This document shows positions 44,280-53,901 of a stretch of DNA of 64,000 nucleotides, in pieces (position 1 is the first letter of the stretch; every line of letters begins with the position of its first letter). The notes beneath the pieces were generated by a model. It saw only the letters and a program-made list of their open reading frames with translations, was not told the DNA's origin and did not search any database. Made by a program: the position numbers and the translations under genes. Source of the stretch: Gaertneriomyces semiglobifer (Eukaryota; Chytridiomycota; Chytridiomycetes; Spizellomycetales; Spizellomycetaceae); NCBI GenBank assembly GCA_025558075.1, contig JAHLKF010000008.1, positions 248,001 through 312,000 of the forward strand. The letters run 5' to 3'.

Positions 44280-45435
44280 CGTAGCCCGAACGCCATGCAC
44301 ATCTGGCAGCCGAAGCTACATGCAGTGGACAGTTCGAGCACACGAGGCAGTTTTTGTAGCCCGAACGCCATGCACATCTGGCAGCCGAAGCTACATGCAG
44401 TGGACAGTTCGAGCATACAAGCCAGGTAGCCCGAACGCCATGCACATCTGGCAGCCGAAGCTACATGCAGTGACAGTTCGAGCATACAAGCCAGGTAGCC
44501 CAAACGCCATGCACATCTGGCAGCCGAAGCTACATGCAATGGACAGTTCGAGCACACGAGGCAGTTTTTGTAGCCCGAACGCCATGCACATCTGGCAGCC
44601 GAAGCTACATGCAGTGGACAGTTCGAGCACACGAGGCAGTTTTGTAGCCCGAACGCCATGCACATCTGGCAGCCGAAGCTACATGCAGTGGACAGTTCGA
44701 GCATACGATGCGGTTGGCAGCCGAAGCTACATTGCGGTTGGCAGCCGAAGCTACATTGCGGTTGGCAGCCGAAGCTACAAGCCAGGCAGCCCGAACGCCA
44801 TGCACATCTGGCAGCCGAAGCTACATGCAGTGGACAGTTCGAGCACACGAGGCAGTTTTGTAGCCCGAACGCCATGCACATCTGGCAGCCGAAGCTACAT
44901 GCAGTGGACAGTTCGAGCACACGAGGCAGTTTTGTAGCCCGAACGCCATGCACATCTGGCAGCCGAAGCTACATGCAGTGGACAGTTCGAGCATACGATG
45001 CGGTTGGCAGCCGAAGCTACATTGCGGTTGGCAGCCGAAGCTACATTGCGGTTGGCAGCCGAAGCTACATTGCGGTTGGCAGCCGAAGCTACAAGCCAGG
45101 CAGCCCGAACGCCATGCACATCTGGCAGCCGAAGCTACATGCAGTGGACAGTTCGAGCACACGAGGCAGTTTTGTAGCCCGAACGCCATGCACATCTGGC
45201 AGCCGAAGCTACATGCAGTGGACAGTTCGAGCATACGATGCGGTTGGCAGCCGAAGCTACATTGCGGTTGGCAGCCGAAGCTACAAGCCAGGTAGCCCAA
45301 ACGCCATGCACTTATGGCAGCCGAAGCTACATGCAGTGGACAGTTCGAGCACACGAGGCAGTTTTTGCAGCCCGAACGCCATGCACTTATGGCAGCCGAA
45401 GCTACATGCAGTGGACAGTTCGAGCATGCGAGGTG
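44280..45435. repeat. Composite satellite: 22 copies of a GGCAGCCGAAGCTAC core
   Basis: The core occurs 22 times. Thirteen copies sit in a long unit of about 73 bp (with GAACGCCATGCACATCTGG before and CAGTGGACAGTTCGAGCA after). Nine sit in a 24-bp unit (TTGCGGTTGGCAGCCGAAGC). In order the pattern is six long, three short, three long, four short, two long, two short, two long. Long frames on both strands, rich in Cys or Trp, simply follow the repeat and show no start, splice or family signal, so I do not call genes here. Confidence 0.95.
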
Positions 45436-45446
45436 GTGCATGCAGG

Positions 45447-45872
45447 CGGTAACCTGCCAGAGTACCAATTGGACAGATGAGGGCAAGAACATTAATGGAG
45501 AAACATGAAGACGACATACCTTCATTGTGAACAAGTCAGTCTGCTTGCAATGTCGATGGGAAAATATTGACTTGCGGCCAGCGGGCGGTAAACTGCCAGA
45601 GTACCAATTGGACAGATGAGGGCAAGAACATTAATGGAGGACCATGAAGGCGACATACCTTCATTGTGAACAAGTCAGTCTGCTTGCAATGTCGATGGGA
45701 AAATATTGACTTGCGGCCAGCGGGCGGTAAACTGCCAGAGTACCAATTGGACAGATGAGGGCAAGAACATTAATGGAGGACCATGAAGGCGACATACCTT
45801 CATTGTGAACAAGTCAGTCTGCTTGCAATGTCGATGGGAAAATATTGACTTGCGGCCAGCGGGCGGTAAACT
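45447..45872. repeat. 139-bp tandem repeat, three copies plus a partial fourth
   Basis: GCGGTAA begins at about 45446, 45585, 45724 and 45863, exactly 139 bp apart. The second and third copies are almost identical; the first differs at a few sites; the fourth diverges after about ten bases. Confidence 0.95.
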
Positions 45873-46874
45873 GCGGGGACGAATGAGAGAGTTGAGGGCA
45901 CGGAGCAATGCGAATGAAGGGCAACGAACATGCAATACCGTTGTGATCGAATAGTTGTCCTGCATTCCAGATCCACATCCAGCTCGAGGGCTCGGTTGAA
46001 TGTGAAGGAACGAGTGAAATGGCCCCGAATCGCGCTTGTATAGCTTGGAGGGGTTAGGGTCCAAATTCCCTGAGTGGCACAGCCATTGACACCTTCATGC
46101 GCAGCAGGTCACGTGAATATAATTAAATTAGCCCTGAACCTAGAGGGCAAGGCGCGTTCCCCTTCGATCTCAAGATCAACACGGCGCATCTTCTAACACA
46201 CCTGTAGGTAAGTGTTCGTATATATTGTTGAGTTTGTTGGTTGTTTGGTTATTTGGTGGCCCGCTGCACGGACCGCGAGATGCTGCGCACCTGCATGCTT
46301 CAGAAATGGGTCGCTGAAAAACAGCCTTCCCTTCTGAAGTCCCCGGGGGCGACACGGTCCATGTTAGGCGTGTCCTGTGCTCTCCCAATCTGGGAGGGTA
46401 CGCAATAGAAGCAGATGGTCTGGTTTGAGGCAAAAGCGAGTCTTTTGCGATCTTTCCCACTGCTGTGCATCTTGACGCACTCCGATGCATGCACGGGAAA
46501 CTCAGCACATTCTACAACCCATTGTGCGGGTCAAAGCCTTGCTGCATGTTACCTCGTCATAACGCATGGCTTCAACGACTTGGCGTTGTGAATCCAAAGA
46601 GAGATTCATCGCTTTGAAAATTTTGATCGTGTCTTCACGAATCTAGGTCTTATCTTGCTTTCGGATAGGTCCAGCACACTCGGAAAACATGGCATCGACG
46701 CGCCTACCGTAAAGCAGCAATGTTCCCAATTTCAGAGCAGAGCAGTGTCAACGTCATTTTGCGCCGCTTTGGAGCGCGACACCAAATTGTTCGCAACCTC
46801 TCCTGGCGTCCAGCAAAGCCTGGGCATGGAAAACACGTTCTCGAAGAGACGATCCCAAAAAGAGAACCTATACT
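45873..46874. other. Intergenic, 1.0 kb, possibly decayed coding sequence
   Basis: A minus-strand frame at 46300-46494 (with HASECVKMHSSGKDRKRL) looks weakly coding but stands alone. No supported gene, RNA or repeat. Confidence 0.35.
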
Positions 46875-47812
46875 CTAATTCTGGGCTGTGTCATCCGCTA
46901 GCACATTCTTCAAAAATCCAGTACAGAACATGCGGTAGCATCGGGCTGATAAATCGACTACGGATGCCGCACCTTGATCGCACAAGATCTGCGGGGACAG
47001 CCGCTTCAACGCAGCAAGTACATACTCTTGCTTATGCTAGTCTTTGGTATGAGTCGCAGAGGTTGCAGGACGATACTCATCAAAGGTCTCATCTTCCAAC
47101 GACGACAAGCAGGCGCCATTTTCGCTCGAAAATATTTCACACCACGTGCCCACGCTGTTGCCATCTTCCCAGGCATCAATCGCCTTCTGCCCTTTCCGCT
47201 CCGTCAAAGTCTTGTACGTATTCAAAATCTGCGCAGTGCAGTTATCAGCTTTGGCAAACGGGAATCCATCGTGAACCGCCAATTTTCCAAGGTCGCGTCC
47301 TCCGTCAGCGCTACATCCAGTTTGTCCTCTATTCCGTGCACAGATGGGTCGGGAGGCTGGCTTTTTCTACCGACGGTCGGTGCCACTGCACAGGTGTTCA
47401 GAAGCGGCATCACATCATGAGTATTGCATTCCAAGGGTCGCTGCGGTCGTTGCTGCTGAGACGATCGGATGCGCTCCCTCGAAAGGTCAGCGTCGTGAGA
47501 AGAGCCCTGGGTCAACAAATCCGATGACATTCTGAATATTTCGGTTCGCGACCTGCCCTCCACATTTACAACCGATTTCAGAAAGTTCTGCCTCACGCTC
47601 TCGAAATCCGCTTTTTTGCTTTTTGAAAAAAGGGGTAAGAAAAGGACACGCCTTGATCGTTTTGAGAGCGCGCGCGACATTACGCAAAGAGAGAAGCGTC
47701 GTATCTGCCGTTCCTTGACATTCCAAGTGGAAAGCGGGTCGGATAGTAAACTGCCACAGTACGGATACCCCGACCAGACTAGTGCAGCCCCACCCGACGC
47801 TGAAGCCACCAT
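46875..47812 (-). pseudogene. Broken reading frame of unknown family
   Basis: One frame is open from 47812 to about 47222 (through GIEDKLDVALTEDATLENWR). A second frame takes over near 47282 (FAKADNCTAQILNTYKTL), without a usable splice between them. That second frame meets a TAG at 47037-47039 and stays open after it (HKQEYVLAALKRLSPQIL) to 46875. A frame change plus an in-frame stop suggests a decayed gene. I recognise no family. A multi-exon gene with unusual splice sites is the alternative. Confidence 0.35.
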
Positions 47813-48700
47813 TGCCCAGGACGCAAGCCTTTACCAGCAACGGTAAAAGACTCTGCCCCGCCACTGATTACCAGCGGCCTGTAACTTTGCCACGCGTTGC
47901 AGATATTCATACCAATGGACCAATCACATCCGTCTTCTCGGAAAATACCCGATCTCCAAGCTTTTGGAGGCGAACGGCTTTGAAGCCCACTGCATTCAAG
48001 GGTTTTTCCAAGGAAATAGTTTCCCACTCTTGACTAATCCTATGCCCGCCGCTAAATAAGACAGACTGTCTACATACGCCTTCGGGGTGAAATGAATAGC
48101 TGCAGCTGGTTGACCCGTAATGGCAGCGTACCTAGGTGATACTAGCCTTATGAAACCGGAGATCTTCATGGGCGCTGCGGGTGCTACAATGAAGATCTTC
48201 TGCGCCGCAACAGTCCATGTCACTTGTTCTCGAGTACCGTTATCCGATCCGGGCAAGAATGAAACGGGTTGGATGCGATTGTAGAATCCCTATGGTATCG
48301 AGAGCAAAGGGTACAGATCTATAGGGGGCCAACGGGTAAAGGATATATGAACGGATACAATGCTAATGGTGATCCACACCACGGGATGGCTGAACTGGCA
48401 GCGTTCTTCGTCGTATGCGGGTACGTACAGACACGCACAGTACGATGAGCTTGTCGCTGTTTGTGGCGTTTGTGGCGTCGGAGTGAAATTCGTGAAATTC
48501 TTCTCGGAACCCGAAAAAGACGAGACCGGCGGCGTTTGACATTTTTGTCATGACCAATTGAACGGTGAACGGTGAGCTCTACCAGCTTCAACCAGCTCTT
48601 TTGGACCCCATCGTTGGTAGACTTGTAGTAATCAACGTAAACATTCTCGTGTTCAACGTATTCTTCATTAATTAATCCAAACCGTATACGACTGGCCAGC
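47813..48700. other. Intergenic, 0.9 kb
   Basis: A minus-strand frame from ATG 48702 to 48319 (starting MLASRIRFGLINEEYVEHEN) shares its CATG with the start of the HNH gene on the other strand. It could be a small divergent gene or a chance frame. A short stretch near 47910-48005 reads FKAVRLQKLGDRVFSEKTD on the minus strand, bounded by possible splice sites. Neither is firm. Confidence 0.3.
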
Positions 48701-49887
48701 ATGCCTGCGTTCCGCCTTTACGATGCTGCCGATGTTTTCCTGGCTCAGCTGCCATATGTCTCCTTACCGTCCCACGATATTATGAACTTCTGTTTGAAAA
48801 CCGGGTTTCCGAGGTTTCCATGCTCAACGACGAAGGGGAATGGGTTCCGTACGATCCTCACCACTTCCGCCCTCGCGACCGCAAACTTCGGATACACCAG
48901 CCAGGTGACGCCAATGCCGTCATTTCCGACTGTGAGCTTGCTAAAGGAGATATCGCGCAGTGGCGTTTTCGGGGCTCAAGTCCAGCAGGGTCGCGCAAGA
49001 GCGCCCGAACAAGTGAAGGGCAATCTCCGGCCGGTGCGATGTCGCAACCTATCTCAGCTGCCGAAGTGGAAGAGCGCCTGGTAAGGAAGCAGCAAAAAGA
49101 CCTCCAGAAAGCCCATCGTTCCGTTATGCGACAAGCATGCTTGAGAAGAGATCAATTCTGTGTTTTGACCGGAGAGTGCGAGGACACCGCTGTGAAATGC
49201 TGTCATGTTTTGACTCCAGAGTATGCAGCGAAATGGGTATGTGAACGCAAGCGGTTATTCTTTACTACTTATGGTCCCTGACATCAGTTGTGTCTCAACC
49301 TATAACAGTTTGCTGAAGATACGGAACGAATGGAGTTTTTGTGTGGGCTTCCGATCGGTGCCGGCCGCTACCTACCGGGGTTTGACACGAGAAACGGCCT
49401 GATCATGCAGGCAGCTCTGCATGAAATGTACGATGCATTCTTGTTTTCCATTTGGCCAAATGAAGACGATAATAAGGTGCGGGTGGGGATGCTTTCAACA
49501 ATACGATTTCATTTTATTGCACATCCAGCAACAATTCAAGTTTAGTACTATGTTCATCTGTTCCGCCCAGTGACCGGCCTAGTGGACGGACATGAGGTAA
49601 CCACACCTCGTATGGTACCTCGCGGGGAAAACCCCAACTATTTGATTGATCTCTTCCCGCACCCGACCGTCTTGCGCGCCCATTTTCAACAAGCCGTACT
49701 GTATAACATGCGTGGTGGTGGAGAGCCCTATGAGCCGGAAGAGGATACAGATTCAGAGGACGATTTCGCAATGGACCAGTGCTTGAGGATCAACGATTGG
49801 GACACTCCGGGCGAGCTTGCCCTCATAATCGCGAGGCGCGCTGAGCTCAGGCGCTCGTATGAAACTCTTTACGACGAACAAGTTTGA
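48701..49887 (+). CDS. HNH-type nuclease-like protein (HNH_2 family)
   Basis: Firm exons: (48814)-49236, 49309-49476 and 49546-49887, with introns of 72 nt (GTATGT to AACAG) and 69 nt (GTGCGG to TTTAG). The core RRDQFCVLTGECEDTAVKCC, then CHVLTP, RNGLIMQAALHEMYDAFLF fits the fungal HNH_2 pattern, where a Cys/His-rich loop and the RNG-L-xxxLHxxFD segment form the metal site. The C-terminal LRAHFQQAVLYNMRG is also typical. The 5' end is uncertain: MPAFRLYDAADVFLAQLPY (48701-48757) fits the family start but is in another frame than VSMLNDEGEWV. Either a 56-nt intron with GTCTCC donor and CCGAG acceptor, or a frameshift, lies between. The role of these fungal proteins is not established. Confidence 0.7.
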
Positions 49888-50254
49888 CAGAAAAAAGTAG
49901 CCTTAACAATCTCGGACATTAGCAAATGCCATTCCAGCTTCGGCTGCCCTAAAATGAGGCGGCCGCACTACGACGCAGTGTACAGAAGCATCAGAAAAAC
50001 GGCCCTTCTCCTTATTATGGTCAATGTGGTGAACGTTGTGGTACTTCCATTGGCTCCGCGGTACCTTCTTCGATATCACCGAAACTCAGTATCCTCGGAC
50101 GTGGTTTCGGTGATATCGAAGACGGTATCGCGGAAGAAATGGGTTTGGAGGAAGAGGAAAGCAGCGATTTCGAAGAGGAACCGTGATGTGTTCTGGGTGG
50201 AAAATGAACTTGGAAGAAAATCGCGAGTTGAACTGTTGGAGGGAGGCAAATGCC
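49888..50254. other. Intergenic with a perfect 18-bp inverted repeat
   Basis: Contains the hairpin at 50068-50121. A plus-strand frame here ends in an acidic string (MGLEEEESSDFEEEP) and may be a gene fragment; it has no supported start. Confidence 0.4.
50068..50121. repeat. Perfect inverted repeat, 18-nt arms, 18-nt spacer
   Basis: CTTCGATATCACCGAAAC at 50068-50085 is the exact reverse complement of 50104-50121. Confidence 0.9.
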
Positions 50255-50969
50255 ATGGAAACGGACGTTGCTAACGGACGTAGCAAACGGACGGATGTCC
50301 GGGGGATCTCCGCAGAGTCGACATGCAGCGCAGATCCGTGTGAATGTCCCCTTCCAAAGATGGCTCCTCTGCCTACGGTGCCAAGTTTAAGACACTACGT
50401 CGCCCGCGGCGATCCCTTTGACAAATGGCATGGTGTCGTCAAGGCCTGCGGAGAAGCCCTAAATGCCATCAATGAGAACAGCCTGGGCGAGGCTGAAAAG
50501 CAAAAGTTCCATCGGAGAAAAGCAGAGTATCATAAAGCTTTGTCTGTGGTGAGTTATCCCGATCTCCCTGTTGTTTCCTGAACGAGCTGACCTTCGCCTT
50601 CCACAGACGCGTGGAAACTATGAGTGGCGGGTTCGGGAAGATCAGCAAACGAAGGATGCACGGGCACTACTACAGGTGCAAACAGAATTGGCTCCGGCGC
50701 ACAACAAAATCAGCAAAGTCCTTCTTGGTAAAAGGCCGGCGGACGACACTGAAAATGGGGAATCCCCGCTTGCGAAGAAACACCACGTCTCTCACCGATT
50801 CGAGGGTGTAGATACGGACTGCGAGACAGCAGACGGAATCCAACGCTTGCCATCGTTATCAGCTCACTTTGGCGACGGTAGTTCCCATCACCACGCATGT
50901 CTCCGCGTATGTCTAATATGGTCGAGAAGGTTTTGGCAGGATTGGGCTTCAAGGGGTTCTGTGTGCTGA
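50255..50969 (+). CDS. Unknown 218-aa protein, two exons
   Basis: Exons 50255-50548 and 50607-50969 join across a 58-nt intron (GTGAGT to CCACAG). The first exon reads KWHGVVKACGEALNAINENS and EKQKFHRRKAEYHKALSV, a helical, charged stretch. After the splice come TRGNYEWRVREDQQTKDA and a basic, nuclear-localisation-like KRPADDTENGESPLAKKHH, a bipartite pattern of basic residues. The C-terminal 40 residues after FGDG may be wrong: a GTAGTT at 50879 could be a donor, and a frame further on (MVEKVLAGLGFKGFCVLKHK) looks coding. An in-frame ATG at 50360 is an alternative start. No family recognised. Confidence 0.45.
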
Positions 50970-52393
50970 AGCACAAGGTAAGTGGATCGATATAAGTAAT
51001 CGCCAAAGTTTGCCAAAATTTATGCGTATTGAATGTGTCACGGCCATTGAGAAGTACAGTAAGGACATGCCATCTACAAGGGCCAAGGACATTGCAGCAT
51101 GAACATTGAACACGGTAGGGACGGCTTAGTATGGACGTCCACAGCAGCCAGTTCTGAACCAGCAGCAGTAAACGGTGTCGCAATCCACTTAATATGTTGC
51201 GGCCCTCAAAATTAAGTGGACTGTGGCAATTGGAAGGAACCCTCTCTAGTTGCAGAGAGGGCGTTCAGAACGCGCAGGCTACAATGAAGGATAGTAATGC
51301 CCACGTATTCGAGAAGAACAGTGGGTCCGTTGGCTGCACGGATGGCGGAGATGGTGTATATGTAGGGTTAATGCAAAAAATGGTATTGCTGCCGCGGACC
51401 TTGTCGTTAATGCGTCCATGGTGGTGCATGACCGACAGCACAACTGGACGAGCGGCCATAGCTAGCGCCACACGTCGCGTAAAACGGGAAGCAGGACAAG
51501 CTTCGAGCTCGCCTCCAAATGGATGGCAAAGTCCTTGAGGTACCGCCTCAGTTGGTCAAAAAGCGATCTACAGGTTCCTGTGGATATGCCACAATTCCAT
51601 GGTTAGAAATAGTTGCGGTTACAAGTCCCTTGTGCATCACAAAGGTAGAAAAGGTTTTAGAAATCTACTTCAACAACGACGAGGTTCGGCGGTAGTGCAA
51701 GGCATTCATTGCCGTAGGCCATAGAATATGCAATGGTTTCTGATTTCTTGTCAGTGATTTGTTCTCTTGAGAACTGACTTTACCTTCTGTGTGTATCGAA
51801 CTGAACAAACGCTCTCAAAGGGCTGACCTAATGCCAACGTGACGGTCCTCCAACAAAGATAACGAACTCGTGTGTTACTTGGGCAACTTCCAACTGTGGA
51901 ACGTTCAATTCACGGCGGCCCACAACGCAGTCCATACAGACGCACCACGACATTCGTCCACGGCTCCCCACACCGAATGTCCCTAGCAATGCACTGACAC
52001 CTTCAAGGAGAAGATTCAAAGGATCTTTGTTAGCGGAAGCCAAGGAGGCGAAGATAGCGTTCTTGCGAAGTTAGGCAACACGTCAACTCTAACTATTAAT
52101 AGCCGCAAGTCGCTGTGTTAAGGGTCACTCATTGCCTGGGATGGGATGGCATAGGTGTTTGACACTTCCTACACGTAAAGGCCGATAGGCCCTAATTAGC
52201 ATCTTTGCAGAGTTGCGAAGAGCTCCGCTGTCAACTTTGGGATCAACGCTTGTTTGCGTGATGTCGCTGGCGCATCGCGGTGGCATCATGTACGATTTTT
52301 ATAAAAGGGCGGGAGGACCGATGGCAGCCGTCGTTCGCGCTCCATCTCATTCTACGTTGCGCAACTAAATAGACAGATCGTCTTTTTTTGAAA
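50970..52393. other. Intergenic, 1.4 kb, with a TATA box at its end
   Basis: Possible leftover exons of the preceding gene near 51020-51110 (ECVTAIEKYSKDMPS) and a coding-like stretch near 51375-51590, interrupted by a stop. No firm gene. Confidence 0.35.
52300..52306 (+). promoter_or_regulatory. TATA box
   Basis: TATAAAA followed by GGGCGGG, 88 bases before the ATG at 52394. Confidence 0.6.
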
Positions 52394-53628
52394 ATGGACC
52401 CAGCTGCTTGCTTTGCAAACCCTGCCGTTGTCGATGTAAGCAACGCGTGGGAAAATTACCGCATTTGTGAGTCTGCGCTAACTGTGCCCATGTATTCTAT
52501 AGGCCATTAAAGCTGCCACCATCGCCGCCACCGTTCCTGTCGTCGCTAAACAAGTGATAGGTATGTTCCCATTCACCGGAGCGGTTGTTAATCATGTCTT
52601 GACATCGTTCCTTGGCAGATGCGTACGCCGGGCCTGGTGTTCTCATCGGTACCACATGGCCCGTTATTTTACTCACGTTGGCCATTACAACCTGGCGAAC
52701 TTATCACGTCCGCTCCGTGCGTGCGTGGCTTCTCCTGTTTGCTGTCCTCATCAATATGACGAACGCCGTCAACGCAACCATGATTCGCGTCTTGCCACCG
52801 TCGGAACTCCACCTGCCAACCCATCTCACGATGGCATGCGTCCTCTCAAACTATAAAATGGCATTTGTGGCTAGTGCAGGTGCTTGGAGGTTTGGACAAG
52901 TTTTTGCGGTAGAGGCACGGAAGAAATTGGTGATATGGGGGTTAACGGCCTTCTTTGTCAGTATTACTTAGGACGTCTTTTCGTCGTAACCTTCTGCTGA
53001 CACCGTTTTACTTTAAGATGGGCTGGGCCACTGCGTTATCCATCCTAGGGTGTGTGGAACTCAACAGGAATCAGCGTGTCTCCAAAGCCTACTGGGGTTT
53101 AGTGGTGGGGATAGCAGTTGTCTATATCATCGCCGGAGCATTGACCTTCACACGTGTGGTAAGCATGCATTGCCTTGATCAAGGCCTTAAAAGTAAGCCA
53201 GGTTCTGTACTAAACCATTTACCTTTGGCAGTTGCAAAAAATGGAAGACGAGTTCAAAAATATCTCACCACGTAAATCCAAATCTACCGCCAGCAGTCAG
53301 GCACCCCTTTCTATTACCTACCTCCGTATTTCCAATAACATTGCTATCAGCGTCACGCTTCTCTGTGCCCTCCTGGCAATTATTGTGTCTCAAGCTTTCG
53401 ACTGTAAGTTCGTTGTTGACTGTTCCCGCCACTACGATAATTTCAACTGAACAATATCTCAATGCTTTTACAGCTGTCACCAACCCGTACGTTCTCCCCG
53501 GAACCCTCCTCATTACGTCCACGTGGAATCTGGCGGAGGCAATGTTCGAGGTGTTCACCATTTTCCAACAAGCGGCTCCCACGGTTCCCTCAACTCCTTC
53601 AGTAACGGCTCCTTCGTATGCGGCATGA
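52394..53628 (+). CDS. Seven-helix membrane protein, 301 aa
   Basis: Six exons: 52394-52435, 52503-52560, 52619-52956, 53018-53158, 53232-53403 and 53474-53628, with introns of 58-73 nt and GT-AG ends, all in phase. Seven hydrophobic segments can be drawn: GVLIGTTWPVILLTLAITTW, WLLLFAVLINMTNAVNATMI, MACVLSNYKMAFVASAGAW, KKLVIWGLTAFFMGWATALS, AYWGLVVGIAVVYIIAGALT, ISNNIAISVTLLCALLAIIV and YVLPGTLLITSTWNLAEAMF. A basic loop (SPRKSKSTASSQ) lies between helices 5 and 6, as in many receptors. There is no signal peptide. The layout suggests a G-protein-coupled receptor-like protein, but no diagnostic motif of a named class is visible; a transporter or other polytopic protein is possible. Confidence 0.7.
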
Positions 53629-53901
53629 GTGATAGCGATACCAAATTAGCGCTGCTTTAATGCTAGAGGTGGCAGGTTTTAGTCGCCTTGTATACCCATA
53701 AATAGTTGTGTGTTCTCGGCTTAGAGAACGCCACTGTTTTCTCATGTGAATTTCAATAGTGTTCTAGCATATTACAAGTATTCACACGTGTGGCGCGAGT
53801 CCGATCTAAGTTAGAGTGGCAGAGAAGTTTTACAGGGTTGCATGAACAGATTTACTATGGGCGACTCATACAAAGCGCTGTCACTGTGCAAGGCGCGCAA
53901 T

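Noticed and set aside
44153..45534. Long Cys-rich and Trp-rich open frames on both strands
   Set aside because: They are produced by the satellite repeat; the same peptide recurs in several frames, and there is no start context, splice signal or family match.
46655..47527. 290-codon plus-strand frame
   Set aside because: Composition (high Arg, Ser, Cys) looks like the shadow of the minus-strand frames, and no family or splice site supports it.
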